This document shows positions 47,670-56,461 of a stretch of 64,000 nt of DNA, one piece after another. Location: assembly GCA_963781215.1 (NCBI GenBank), contig CAWAFE010000005.1, positions 1-64,000 of the forward strand, in the 5' to 3' direction. Below the pieces are notes generated by a model. It saw only the letters and a list, made by a program, of their open reading frames with translations, made no database searches and was not told the DNA's origin. A program made the translations under genes and the position numbers. The DNA is from AP-15 sp963781215. GTDB lineage: Bacteria > Pseudomonadota > Alphaproteobacteria > ATCC43930 > CGMCC-115725. Positions within the stretch are counted from its first letter, which is position 1. Each line of letters starts with the position of its first letter.

Positions 47670-48651
47670 TCAGAAATGGCGGTAGCCGGCGACGTCGACC
47701 GGGATTGTCCGGCCTCGCCATCGACGAGTCGAGCACCTGCACCGGTCTCGACCCGGCCAATCAGCGCGAGCGGGAGGCCGAGCCGCGCTGCTAGCGTCTC
47801 GATTGCTTCGGCGCGGCTTCGGCGGGTGCCGTGAACAGCAGCTCGTAATCGTCGCCGCCGGCGGCGAGACGCGGGCGGATTGCGGGCTCGGCCTCGACGA
47901 CGAGCCGCGCCGCGGGCGACAGCGGCAGCAGCGCCTGCTCGACGATTGCGGCGACATGCGAGGTCTCGCAAATGTGGCCGAGATCGGCGAGGAGCCCGTC
48001 CGACACGTCGATCATCGCGTGCGCGACCCCCGAGAGGCGCGGGCCCAGCTCGACGCGCGGCTCGGGGAGTCGGTAGCGGTCGATCAAGGCGGCGCGATGC
48101 TCGGGCGCCAGCCCCGGATAGGCGCCGCGCAATACGCCGAGCCCGAGAAACGCGTCGCCGATCGTGCCCGAAACCCAGATCTGGTCGCCGGGCCGCGCGC
48201 CGCTGCGCCGGATCTCCATCCCCGCCGCCACCTCGCCGATCGCGGTCAGCGACAGCGAAGCGGGTCCGGGGGTCGACACCGAATCGCCACCCAGCAGATC
48301 GACCCCGAAGCGGCGCTGGTCCTCGCCGAGCCCTGAGGCGAACTTTTCGAGCCAATCCGTCCCGAGCCTCTCCGGCAATGCCGTCGTCAGCAGGTAGTGC
48401 AACGGCCGCGCGCCCATCGCCGCGAGATCCGAGAGATTGACCCGCAGCAATTTGCGGGCGACGAGGTCCGGCGGGTCTTCGGGCAGGTAGTGCACGCCCT
48501 CGACGATCGCGTCGGCGGTGACGACCAGCCGCCGCCCGCCGCCGCAGTCGACCAACGCGGCGTCATCGAGGAGGCGGAGCCCGCCCGGTCCGGCGAGCGG
48601 CCGATAGAACCGCCGGATGCGCTCGAACTCGCCCAGCGCCTCCCTTGTCAC
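47670..48651 (-). CDS. thiL: thiamine-monophosphate kinase (two frameshifts near 3' end)
   Basis: ThiL phosphorylates thiamine monophosphate to the active cofactor. Conserved blocks are RLLDDAALVDCGGGRRLVVT, DAIVEGVHYLPED, DLLGGDSVSTPGPASLSLTA, RPGDQIWVSGTIGDAFLGL, MIDVSDGLLADLGHICETS and AAGGDDYELLFTAPAEA. After that, the frame changes to AEAIETLAARLGLPLALIGR and again to TIPVDVAGYRHF at the normal C-terminus. One base appears to be missing near 47811-47815 and another near 47707-47712; restoring both gives 328 codons. The start is a GTG at 48651, 4 bases after the nusB stop. Last gene of the ribE-ribH-nusB-thiL run. Confidence 0.92.
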
Positions 48652-48655
48652 CGGG

Positions 48656-49144
48656 CTACAGCTCCTCGACCCGCAAGCTGCGGGCGAGCCGGTCGAGGAC
48701 GCCGTTGGCAAGGCCGGGCTCCTTGCCGGTGAAGAACGCGTATGCGATCGCGGTATACTCGCTGATCGAGACTCGCGGCGGCACATCCCCCCGATGCACC
48801 AGCTCGTAAGCGCCGGCGCGCAGGATCGCGCGCAGCACCGCATCGAGCCGGGCCAGCGGCCAGTCCGGGGTCAGCGCCGCCGAAATCGCGGAATCGAGCC
48901 GCTCCTGGTCGTCCGCGGCGCCGCGGACAATGTCGGCGAACATGGCCGGGTCGGCCTCGGCCAGTTGGTCGCCATCGATTTCGTGGCCAAAGCGATGGCG
49001 GGCGAACTCGCGCACGACCGTGTCGGGCTCGGCCTCGGGGTTTGCCTCGAGCTGGTAGAGCGCCTGCACCGCCGCCAGCCGTGCGACGCTGCGCCGCCCT
49101 CCGCTGCCGCGCGGCTGCTGCTCGCTGTCCGCCGAGAGGGTCAC
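48656..49144 (-). CDS. nusB: transcription antitermination factor NusB
   Basis: A 162-residue NusB, part of the rRNA transcription antitermination complex with NusE. It is all-helical with the family landmarks RSVARLAAVQALYQLEANPE, the LDSAISAALTPDWPLARLDA helix, LRAILRAGAYELVHRGDVPP, RVSISEYTAIAYAFFTGKEP and GLANGVLDRLARSLR. The start is a GTG at 49144 overlapping the ribH stop (GTGA). It sits in its usual place between ribH and thiL. Confidence 0.96.
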   Translation of the reverse strand: MTLSADSEQQPRGSGGRRSVARLAAVQALYQLEANPEAEPDTVVREFARHRFGHEIDGDQLAEADPAMFADIVRGAADDQERLDSAISAALTPDWPLARLDAVLRAILRAGAYELVHRGDVPPRVSISEYTAIAYAFFTGKEPGLANGVLDRLARSLRVEEL

Positions 49145-49587
49145 CCGCCGTTCCCGGCGAAGCGCCGCTTCAGCTCGACGATCGCGAGGCAGGCGCGCAC
49201 CGCCGCACCGCCGTGGTCGCGCCCCTCGGGCCGGGCGCGGGCCAAGGCCTGAGCCTCGTTCTCGACCGTCAGAATGCCGTAGCCCACGGCGAGCCCGTCG
49301 CGGACCGCCAGATCCTGCAACCCTCGCGCGCTTTCTGCGCAGATGTGGTCGTAATGCGTGGTCTCGCCGCGGATCACGCAGCCGAGTGCCACGAACCCGT
49401 CAAAGCGCTCGCTGCCCCGTGCCATGATGCCGACCGCCGCCGGGATCTCGAAGGCGCCGGGGACCGAGACGCTCTCAAAGGTCGCGCCGGCGGCGGCCAG
49501 GGCGCTTTCGGCACCGCGCCGCAGCTCGGCCGAGATGTGCGCGTAATAGCGCGCCTCGACGAGAAGGAGATGGGGTGGTCGGGTCAT
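49141..49587 (-). CDS. ribH: 6,7-dimethyl-8-ribityllumazine synthase
   Basis: A 148-residue lumazine synthase, the penultimate step of riboflavin synthesis, which assembles into capsid-like shells. It shows LLLVEARYYAHISAELRRGA, the VPGAFEIPAAVGIMA motif, FDGFVALGCVIRGETTHYDH with the catalytic His, and GLAVGYGILTVENEAQAL. The ATG at 49587 overlaps the ribE stop by 4 bases, and its own stop overlaps the nusB start. Confidence 0.96.
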   Translation of the reverse strand: MTRPPHLLLVEARYYAHISAELRRGAESALAAAGATFESVSVPGAFEIPAAVGIMARGSERFDGFVALGCVIRGETTHYDHICAESARGLQDLAVRDGLAVGYGILTVENEAQALARARPEGRDHGGAAVRACLAIVELKRRFAGNGG

Positions 49588-50174
49588 GGTGCCTGCCGGA
49601 GAAGCCTGGCGACATAGCGCGCGATCTGGTCGATCTCGAGGTTCATCTCCTGGCCGGGGCGGGCCTCGCCGAAATTGGTGCAAGAGAGCGTGTGCGGGAT
49701 GATGTTGACGCCGAAGTGGCTTCCCGACACCTCGTTGACCGTCAGGCTGACACCGTCGAGTGCCACCGACCCTTTGGCGGCGATAAAGGGCGCCAGCGCA
49801 TCCGGGGCCTCGAAGACAAAACGCACCGATTGGGCCTCTGGCCGCCGTTCGACGATGCGCGCCACGCCATCGACATGACCCGAGACGAGATGCCCGCCCA
49901 GCTCGTCGCCGAGCCGCAGCGGCCGTTCGAGGTTGACCGGCGTCCCCTCGCGCCAACTGCCGATCGTCGTGCAGGCGAGCGTCTCGGCCGAGGCCTGCAC
50001 CACGAACGCCCCGGGCTCGACCGCGACCACACTCAGGCACGGCCCAGAGCAGGCGATCGAGGCGCCGATCGCGATCGCCGCGATGTCGTAGGCGGTGGCG
50101 ATCGTCAGATCGACGATCTCGCCGCGCCTTAGCCGCCGCACCTGCCCGAGATCTGTGACGATGCCGGTAAACAT
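49584..50174 (-). CDS. ribE: riboflavin synthase, alpha subunit
   Basis: A 196-residue riboflavin synthase built of two lumazine-binding barrels. The first begins MFTGIVTDLGQVRRLRRGE with SIACSGPCLSVVAVEPGAF; the second starts at RPLRLGDELGGHLVSGHVDG and has SVALDGVSLTVNEVSGSHFG and IIPHTLSCTNFGEARPGQ. The ATG at 50174 is the family start. It is the first gene of the ribE-ribH-nusB-thiL run. No FMN riboswitch could be seen upstream, where only 150 bp separate it from the divergent gene. Confidence 0.96.
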   Translation of the reverse strand: MFTGIVTDLGQVRRLRRGEIVDLTIATAYDIAAIAIGASIACSGPCLSVVAVEPGAFVVQASAETLACTTIGSWREGTPVNLERPLRLGDELGGHLVSGHVDGVARIVERRPEAQSVRFVFEAPDALAPFIAAKGSVALDGVSLTVNEVSGSHFGVNIIPHTLSCTNFGEARPGQEMNLEIDQIARYVARLLRQAP

Positions 50175-50324
50175 GACGTTAACGTTACGAGTCCGCCCGA
50201 AAATTTACCAGCCGCCTTTAGCCGATGCGGGGCCGCCATGCGTGCGCCACCCATCGTCTGCGCTGCGGGCTTTGCCGTGCTGCGGCAATCGGATCATGAT
50301 CGAGTGGAGGAGAGGAGGAGGCTG

Positions 50325-50669
50325 ATGATCAAGAGCATCGGATTGCTGACCCGAAAGGAAGGCATGACGCACGAAGATTTCGTCAAGCATTGGCTCGAAG
50401 TGCACGCACCGCTCGCCCACGCCGTGCCGGGGGTACGCCGCTATGTCCAGTCGCACATCATCGAGGAGCGCACGCGGCCCGACATCCCGACGACCGATGT
50501 CGCAATCGACGGCGTCGCAGAACTCTGGTACGACGACCGCGCGGCGATGGAGCGCGCCAACGCTTCCCCCGAGGCCAAGCGGTTGCACGCCGACGGCGCC
50601 CTCTTCATCGGCCGGATCAAGAGCTTTGTCGCCGAGGAGAAGGTGATCATCCCGATGCCGCCGGGGTGA
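50325..50669 (+). CDS. EthD domain protein
   Basis: A 114-residue dimeric alpha-beta barrel protein of the EthD family. It reads MIKSIGLLTRKEGMTHEDFV, KHWLEVHAPLAHAVPGVRRY, ELWYDDRAAMERANASPEAK and RLHADGALFIGRIKSFVAEE. The ATG at 50325 has a strong purine-rich ribosome binding site (GGAGGAGAGGAGGAG). It lies 5 bp before hmgA and is probably cotranscribed with it, hinting at a role in aromatic or lipid breakdown. EthD proteins act as accessory catalytic or stabilising factors in other pathways; the exact role here is not predictable. Confidence 0.88.
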   Translation: MIKSIGLLTRKEGMTHEDFVKHWLEVHAPLAHAVPGVRRYVQSHIIEERTRPDIPTTDVAIDGVAELWYDDRAAMERANASPEAKRLHADGALFIGRIKSFVAEEKVIIPMPPG

Positions 50670-50674
50670 CCGCC

Positions 50675-51958
50675 ATGGACCGCTATCTGTCGGGCTTCGC
50701 CAACCACCATGCGAGCGAGGCCGTCCCGGGCACACTGCCGGCGGGTCAGAACTCTCCGCAAAAGCCGCCCCGCGGCCTCTATACCGAGCAGATTTCGGGC
50801 ACACCGTTCACTGCGCCGCGCGTCGAGAACCGCCGGTCGTGGCTCTATCGCATCCGGCCGTCGGCGGCGCATCCGCCGTTTCGCCGCATCGACAACGGTC
50901 TGCTGCGCACCGCGCCATTCGACGAGGCGCCGGCACCGCCAAACCGGCTGCGCTGGAACCCGCTGCCGTTCCCCGACGCACCCACCGATTTCGTCGACGG
51001 GCTGGTCACGATGGGCGGCAACGGCGACGCGGCGCTGCGCGCCGGGGTGGCGATCCATATCTACCGCGCGACAGAGCCGATGATCCGACGCGTCTTCTAC
51101 GACGCCGATGGCGAGCTGTTGATCGTACCGCAACAGGGCCGGCTGCTGCTGCGCACCGAATTCGGGCTCGTCGAAGCCGGCCCCGGCGAGATCGCGCTGA
51201 TGCCGCGCGGTGTCAAGTTCCGCGTCGAATTGCTCGACGGCCGCGCCCGCGGCTATGTCTGCGAGAATTACGGTGCGCTGTTCCGGTTGCCCGAATTGGG
51301 CCCGATCGGCAGCAATGGCCTCGCCAACCCGCGCGATTTCCTGACCCCGACCGCGGCCTTTGAGGACCACGACGAGCCCTGCGAGGTGGTCGCCAAGTTC
51401 GAGGGCAATCTGTGGACGACGGAGCTCGATCATTCGCCGTTGGACGTCGTCGCCTGGCACGGCAACTACGCGCCTTGCAAATACGATCTCGCACGTTTCA
51501 ACACCTTGGGCACGGTCAGCTTCGACCACCCGGACCCGTCGATCTTCACCGTATTGACCGCGCCGAGCGAGGTGCACGGCACCGCCAATAGCGACTTCGT
51601 GATTTTCCCGCCGCGCTGGATGGTCGCCGAGCACACTTTTCGTCCGCCCTGGTTTCACCGCAACGTCATGAGCGAGTTCATGGGGCTGGTGCGCGGCGTC
51701 TACGACGCCAAGGCCGAAGGTTTTGTTCCGGGCGGCAGCTCATTGCATAATTGCATGACCGCACACGGCCCCGACGCCGCCACCTGGGACAAAGCGGTCG
51801 CTGCCGAACTGACGCCGCACAAGATCGAGGACACGCTCGCCGTCATGTTCGAGACGCGGTTTGTCGTCCGTCCGACCCGTTTTGCCCTGGAAACTCCGGC
51901 TTTGCAGCAGGATTACGATTCCTGCTGGCGGGGCTTCAAGAAAATGTTCGAGGGCTGA
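50675..51958 (+). CDS. hmgA: homogentisate 1,2-dioxygenase
   Basis: A 427-residue Fe(II) dioxygenase that opens the ring of homogentisate to maleylacetoacetate in tyrosine/phenylalanine breakdown. The N-terminus YLSGFANHHASEAVPGTLPA and RGLYTEQISGTPFTAPR match the family; the iron ligands are His and Glu in FRPPWFHRNVMSEFMGLV and His in SSLHNCMTAHGPDAATWDKA. The protein is intact and of normal length. The downstream partners (fumarylacetoacetase, maleylacetoacetate isomerase) are not in this window. Confidence 0.97.
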   Translation: MDRYLSGFANHHASEAVPGTLPAGQNSPQKPPRGLYTEQISGTPFTAPRVENRRSWLYRIRPSAAHPPFRRIDNGLLRTAPFDEAPAPPNRLRWNPLPFPDAPTDFVDGLVTMGGNGDAALRAGVAIHIYRATEPMIRRVFYDADGELLIVPQQGRLLLRTEFGLVEAGPGEIALMPRGVKFRVELLDGRARGYVCENYGALFRLPELGPIGSNGLANPRDFLTPTAAFEDHDEPCEVVAKFEGNLWTTELDHSPLDVVAWHGNYAPCKYDLARFNTLGTVSFDHPDPSIFTVLTAPSEVHGTANSDFVIFPPRWMVAEHTFRPPWFHRNVMSEFMGLVRGVYDAKAEGFVPGGSSLHNCMTAHGPDAATWDKAVAAELTPHKIEDTLAVMFETRFVVRPTRFALETPALQQDYDSCWRGFKKMFEG

Positions 51959-52007
51959 CCCGAGACCGGCTCCGGCGATGCTGTCACGATCGCTTGCTGC
52001 CGGAGCC

Positions 52008-52187
52008 TCAGAGCCCAATGTACCCGCCGCCACGGAGCAGCCACACGATCAGCACAACAATGAGGACAACCCCAAGTATCCCACCGATACCATAACCACC
52101 GCCGCGGCCGTAATAGCCGCCACGATAGTACCCGAAACCGCCGCCAAAGAGAATAATCAACAGGATAATTATCAGAATCAAACTCAT
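52008..52187 (-). CDS. small Gly/Tyr-rich membrane protein
   Basis: A 59-residue gene too short for standard calling. ATG at 52187, with GGGAGG 7 bases upstream, opens MSLILIIILLIILFGGGFGY, then YRGGYYGRGGGYGIGGILGV and VLIVVLIVWLLRGGGYIGL, stop at 52008. It has two hydrophobic helices around a Gly/Tyr/Arg linker, a layout seen in many small stress- or envelope-associated proteins of proteobacteria. Function unknown. It is in a minus-strand cluster of small membrane/stress genes. Confidence 0.75.
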   Translation of the reverse strand: MSLILIIILLIILFGGGFGYYRGGYYGRGGGYGIGGILGVVLIVVLIVWLLRGGGYIGL

Positions 52188-52244
52188 GACGAGCCTCCCA
52201 TCTCAGCACCTCTGCTGTTTGAGTCGATGTAGCCGCGCCAAATC

Positions 52245-53153
52245 TTACCGGCAGCCGAGCGCCTCGGGATGCGCCCGCCAATTCTCGTCACGGTGCTGAC
52301 CACCAAGGGCGGCCGCTGCCGCCGCAATGAATGCCCCGATCAGCATCGACAGGCCGGTAAAAATCGACAGGTAAGCGCCGGCCTTGCGGGCCGCGTCGGC
52401 AATCTGCAGCGCTTTCGTTTCGGCGGCCTTCGCCTTTGCTATCACATCGTCGACCCGCTTTGCGGCTTCGGCTTGGGAAAGACCGGTGCGGGCTGTCACG
52501 AGTTGTGCAAGATAGGTCTTGTCGCCAGCTGGAACATCACCGTTAGTCATCCCTGTCACAAGCACACGCGTTGCCTCGGCCCGGGTGTCCTGATCGGTCG
52601 CATTTGGATGATCCGAGCGAAACAAAGTATCGACATAGTAGGCCAATGGATTGGCCTGAACGGCACCCTGGGTCGCCCCTTCGGCGGCTCCAGACGCGAC
52701 CTTGCCCACTGTCTGAGCCCCGCCGCCCAATACAGATGATGCCGCTGATGCGAGAACGGCCGCACCGATGACCGCGGCAACAGCCCAGGCCAAAAGGCCG
52801 TTAGCGGTGTCGCGAAAGAAAACCTCATGGGTGTGGATACCCACCCATTTCGTCCGCAGCCTGCCTGTCAGATAACCGCCTATAGCTGAAGACAGCCACT
52901 GAACGATAATCAGCCAGATCGCGGTCATTATCGTGAAGGTCGTCGCTGAAACTCCGGAATTGGACCAGGGCGACACCGAAGCGAGACCGAAACCCGACCC
53001 CAGGGAGAGAAGGATCAGAGATAGCGCGGCCGCCGCGAAAGCTCCGCCCAGGATCGCAGGCCAGGCAATACCTGAGGCCGAGGATTCCACGGTATGGCCG
53101 GCCTCACCGGCGACAAGTATCTCGGTGCGACTGTCGATAGGAACGCTTACCAT
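52245..53153 (-). CDS. multi-pass membrane protein of unknown function
   Basis: A 302-residue protein with about four membrane helices: AWPAILGGAFAAAALSLILL, TIMTAIWLIIVQWLSSAIGG, NGLLAWAVAAVIGAAVLASA and AYLSIFTGLSMLIGAFIAAA. A loop between the third and fourth helices is cytoplasmic or periplasmic and charged (FRSDHPNATDQDTRAEATRV; AEAAKRVDDVIAKAKAAETK). Repeated Gly pairs (GGYLTGRL) suggest packed helices. I do not recognise a named family. It is in a minus-strand cluster with the small membrane proteins and the CsbD-like gene, typical of stress-regulated accessory genes. Confidence 0.7.
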   Translation of the reverse strand: MVSVPIDSRTEILVAGEAGHTVESSASGIAWPAILGGAFAAAALSLILLSLGSGFGLASVSPWSNSGVSATTFTIMTAIWLIIVQWLSSAIGGYLTGRLRTKWVGIHTHEVFFRDTANGLLAWAVAAVIGAAVLASAASSVLGGGAQTVGKVASGAAEGATQGAVQANPLAYYVDTLFRSDHPNATDQDTRAEATRVLVTGMTNGDVPAGDKTYLAQLVTARTGLSQAEAAKRVDDVIAKAKAAETKALQIADAARKAGAYLSIFTGLSMLIGAFIAAAAAALGGQHRDENWRAHPEALGCR

Positions 53154-53181
53154 TCCTTTTCTCCTCTCGTGTGCCGTCAGG

Positions 53182-53259
53182 TCAGTGCCAGATCAAAGCG
53201 AGCAGGATGATTACCGGAATGGGCACACCCAACAGCCAAAGCAAAATTCCCCGGCCCAT
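53182..53259 (-). CDS. 25-residue hydrophobic peptide
   Basis: ATG at 53259 opens MGRGILLWLLGVPIPVIILL followed by ALIWH and a stop at 53182, with a purine-rich GGAGAAAAAT upstream as ribosome binding site. Very short single-helix peptides of this type (MGRGILLWLLG.PIP..I) recur in proteobacterial genomes next to stress-type genes. It is supported by its start context and its position in the cluster; function unknown. Confidence 0.65.
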   Translation of the reverse strand: MGRGILLWLLGVPIPVIILLALIWH

Positions 53260-53334
53260 ATTTTTCTCCTACTGCGTTGGCGCGGCGGCGCCCTATGATA
53301 ACTGCCTTCGTCGTGCTCTCTGCAGGAACGGAGA

Positions 53335-53517
53335 TTACTTCTTCACCGCATCTCGAACGGCATCCTTGACGCCACCCACCGCGTTCTGTACTTTCCCGGC
53401 AGTCTTCTCGGCCGCCCCTTCGGCCTGGGTCTTGGCGTCACCCGTCACTTTACCTAAGGCTTCTTTGACAGCGCCCTTTACCTGATGAGCGGCGCCCGCG
53501 ATGCGATCTTTGTCCAT
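53335..53517 (-). CDS. CsbD family stress protein
   Basis: A 60-residue hydrophilic protein MDKDRIAGAAHQVKGAVKEA, LGKVTGDAKTQAEGAAEKTA, GKVQNAVGGVKDAVRDAVKK. This is the CsbD/YjbJ pattern of amphipathic helices rich in Lys, Ala and Gly, associated with general stress responses. It is adjacent to small membrane-protein genes on the same strand. The molecular role is unknown. Confidence 0.92.
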   Translation of the reverse strand: MDKDRIAGAAHQVKGAVKEALGKVTGDAKTQAEGAAEKTAGKVQNAVGGVKDAVRDAVKK

Positions 53518-53652
53518 GACTATTCTCCTGGTTGCTCTGAGCCAACAGCCCGTCGCGTCAGAAGTTCCTCGGACACCGATGAGGAATGGTCCGGGCGATC
53601 GCCTGGTCTGCGTCGGTGCTTATTCAGGCCGGTGTTTTGGACCTGGGTTCCA

Positions 53653-55646
53653 TCACGACGCTGCTGATAGAGGAATGGATGAAGAGGTTTCAACGTTTAA
53701 CCGGCTGCGCGCGCACGCTTGTACAGCATCGATGACGTGCCGAACCGCTTGCTGCATAGAGACGGCGATGAGATCTGCGCCCGTCAGCATGAGGACATCA
53801 CGCTCCTCGATCTCGTCCCTCTTCAACGTCCAAAACCCGTCGACGATCGACGCCGTTGGCAGTTTGCGCCGCAACCGGCGCACGAGGTAGCGCGGGTTCG
53901 CGAAGCTGCCGGGCTCAAGGTAGCAAAGAAACGCCATCTGCACGCCGGCCACCTCGAGCGCAGTCAGCTTTGGCGCCGAAACTGCCGAGGAGGGCACCAC
54001 ACGCGCACCGATGCCGTGTTTCAGCAGAAGCTGCGCCAGTATTGCCGCTGACGCCTCGTCGAGCGATCCGCGGCCGGCAATACATAATACGGCCGTCCCC
54101 CGCCAAGGCGGGGGAAGTTCATCGGGAGTGAAAATCGGGAGCATTATTCCTTCGCCGTTCTCTCCCTCTTTGTTGGCGGGTCCGCAGGGCTGGTCGGCAA
54201 GGTTATCAATGACCCCCTCGACCGCCTCCTTGATCAGGACCCGGTGCTCGTGTCCCAGCACACCCCGATTTACATCGAATTGGGCTAGTGCAAGCCCGCC
54301 GATCGCGACTTCGTCATAATAGGCGGACAACGGTTTATCCTTGAGAAATTCTTCCGCCTGGTGTGCTGCTTCGTCGGGATCCCCGGCGAGCATGCGTTGG
54401 TAGAAGGTTTCTTCCGGCGCCAGTGGCGGCTGGTCGCCGAGCAGCACTTCGAGAAACTGCAAATGCTCGACATGCCGGCCCAGCACCACGAGACACATTG
54501 TCAGCGGCGTCGACAGCAGCAGCCCGACGGGTCCCCATAGCAGCGTCCAGAAAGCGGCAGCGACGACGACCGCGATACCGGAAAGACCGGTGCTGTGGCC
54601 GTAAAGCCACGGCTCGATCGCGTGGCCGGTGCACGAGCTCTACGACGAGGAACAGACCCATCGTCCAGAGCAGCATCGCCCATCCGGGATCGACGGCGAA
54701 TGCGACGACCGCGGGAAGCGCGGCGGCGATGACAGGGCCGATATAGGGCACAAAGCGCAACAACGTCCCGAGAATGCCCCAAAGCACCGGATGAGGCACG
54801 CCGATGAACCACAGCCCCGACCCGACCAGTACGCCAAAGGTCGTGTTGACTGCGGTCTGGGTCAGCAGGTAACGGCTGAGGCGGCTGGCAGCGTCGTCGA
54901 GCGCCACGGTGGTGCGGCGGAGATCTCCCGCGCCGGCGAGTTCGAATGAAGCGGTCTCGAAGATCTTCGCGCTGCAGCAGGAAGAAGATCACGAAAACGA
55001 CGACGATGCCGGCCGTCGCGAAGGGTTGCAGCAGCGGCACGACGACCTGCTGGAGGAGCAGCAGCGGCGAAGGGTTAGGTTGGTGGACCTCCACCGGCAC
55101 CGGCTTTGGCGGGGGGTTGTTGCCCGCAGCAGCGACGGGCTCGGCTGCGCTGCCTCCACCTTGTTCCTCCGGCTTCACGATCTCGTTGTTCAGATTGCTC
55201 AGCATTCCGGAGATCCGGCCGATAATCCGTTGCTTGGTCGCGGTATCCCGAAGCGATTGAACCTTTTGTGAGATGTTAAATTGGTATCCGGGCAGCTCCC
55301 CGGCCAATTCCGCAAATTGGTTACCGATAAATATACCGATGCCGGCGATTATCAGGAAGGCTAGCACGACGACGGCAATTACCGACGGCACGCGGCCGAG
55401 ATGCCAGCGGCGCAGTAGCAGCACCGGCGGTCCGAGTGCAAAGCTCAGCAGAATCGCGAGGGCGATCGGTACAAACACCTCCCGTCCGAAATAGAGCGCC
55501 GCGACGGCAACGACAGCGACGGTCAGGGTCCCAAGACTTGTGGGGGGAATACCCGAACCATGGACCTCCAACCGCCGAGTCCCGGTGTTAGGCGTCGGGG
55601 TGCCTCGAGGTTCGGAAGGCCTCATCGACCCATTGGTTGTTTCCAT
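53653..55646 (-). CDS. AI-2E family transporter (two frameshifts)
   Basis: An AI-2E/YdgG-type membrane protein of about 663 residues. The first frame has ALYFGREVFVPIALAILLSF, ALGPPVLLLRRWHLGRVPSV and ATAGIVVVFVIFFLLQREDL. The next frame has LLTQTAVNTTFGVLVGSGLW, LRFVPYIGPVIAAALPAVVA and LFLVVELV. The last frame begins MCLVVLGRHVEHLQFLEVLL and ends in a long soluble domain (HGIGARVVPSSAVSAPKLTA). The two shifts are one extra base each at 54941-54942 and at 54631; removal gives exactly 664 codons. The soluble C-terminal domain of about 200 residues is an extra beyond the usual family length. Function as exporter or transporter unproven. Confidence 0.82.
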
Positions 55647-55696
55647 TCGGCGGCGCTTGAAAACGGCAGTTAAGGTCCTAACGCCGGACCATATTT

Positions 55697-55762
55697 TACC
55701 ACCGAGATACGGAGAGCACAGAGGGGGACAGTGTCCGTGTCCTCTGTGCCTCCTTGGTGAAA
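55697..55762. repeat. dispersed CACCGAGA.../GCACAGAGG inverted repeat
   Basis: Left arm TTACCACCGAGATACGGAGA followed by GCACAGAGG; right arm CCTCTGTGCCTCC followed by TTGGTGAAAT, with the GCACAGAGG/CCTCTGTGC core perfectly complementary and the arms imperfect outside it. The loop is GGGGACAGTGTCCGTGT. Units of this kind (CACCGAGACACGGAG...CACGGAGG) recur in many environmental bacterial genomes, so it is likely a dispersed repeat; it may also serve as a transcript end. It lies between the transporter and first NIPSNAP genes. Confidence 0.6.
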
Positions 55763-55763
55763 T

Positions 55764-56090
55764 CTATTTCACTGCAGAGAAGCTCGTCGGCTGCAAAATC
55801 GAATTCTCGACGCGGGCGACAATCGCCCCGCTCTTTTCCGTTTCGGCGCGTTTGGTGTGCCATTCGGGGTCGGCCTGGAACGCGTTCCACTTTTTCTCGC
55901 GGTCGGCGAGCGACTCCCATTTGAGCAGGTAATAGAGGGCCTGGTTCGAATCGCCGATCGCCGTCGTCCAAAAGCCGGCCTGGTCGATGCCGTGCCGCTT
56001 CCAGATGCCGAGCGTGATCGTGTCGAAGCGCTTCAAGAGGTCCGGCAGGCGGCCTGGAATGCAGTGATAGACGCGCAGTTCGTAGAGCAT
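55764..56090 (-). CDS. NIPSNAP family protein, copy 1
   Basis: A 108-residue NIPSNAP-fold protein of the dimeric alpha-beta barrel class: MLYELRVYHCIPGRLPDLLK, RFDTITLGIWKRHGIDQAGF, WTTAIGDSNQALYYLLKWES and DREKKWNAFQADPEWHTKRA. It is a close copy of the next gene (about 70 percent identical by eye) with which it forms a tandem pair on the minus strand; the stop is at 55764. It has no known enzyme activity; bacterial NIPSNAP proteins are often found near catabolic genes. Confidence 0.9.
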   Translation of the reverse strand: MLYELRVYHCIPGRLPDLLKRFDTITLGIWKRHGIDQAGFWTTAIGDSNQALYYLLKWESLADREKKWNAFQADPEWHTKRAETEKSGAIVARVENSILQPTSFSAVK

Positions 56091-56103
56091 ATCGGTTCCT
56101 CCG

Positions 56104-56430
56104 CTACTTTACCGACGAAAAGGCGGTCGGCTGCAAGATCGTATTGGTGATCGACGCCACGATCTGGCCGTTCTTTTCCGTCTCGGCGCGCCCGGCGATC
56201 CATTCGGGATCTGCCTGGAACCCGGCAAACCGCTTGGCGCGGTCGTCTAGCGATTCCCACTTGAGCATGTAGGTGAGATCCTGGTTCGAGCTTCCGATCG
56301 CCGTGGTCCAGAACCCAGCCTGCTGGATGCCGTGCTTTTGCCACAGCGGCAGGGTCAGCGTGTCGAAGCGCTTGATCAGGTCCGGCAGACGGCCGGGAAC
56401 GCAGTGATAGACGCGCAGTTCGTAGATCAT
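56104..56430 (-). CDS. NIPSNAP family protein, copy 2
   Basis: A 108-residue tandem paralogue of the preceding gene: MIYELRVYHCVPGRLPDLIK, RFDTLTLPLWQKHGIQQAGF, WTTAIGSSNQDLTYMLKWES and FQADPEWIAGRAETEKNGQI. The two genes are separated by only 13 bp. Recent duplication is likely. It is followed (upstream in transcription) by the amidase pair, which may be functionally linked. Confidence 0.9.
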   Translation of the reverse strand: MIYELRVYHCVPGRLPDLIKRFDTLTLPLWQKHGIQQAGFWTTAIGSSNQDLTYMLKWESLDDRAKRFAGFQADPEWIAGRAETEKNGQIVASITNTILQPTAFSSVK

Positions 56431-56461
56431 TTCGTCTCCTCTCGTGGTGAAATCCGTAAAC

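Noticed and set aside
50175..50324. FMN riboswitch upstream of ribE
   Set aside because: The gap is short and the conserved RFN stem sequences could not be found.
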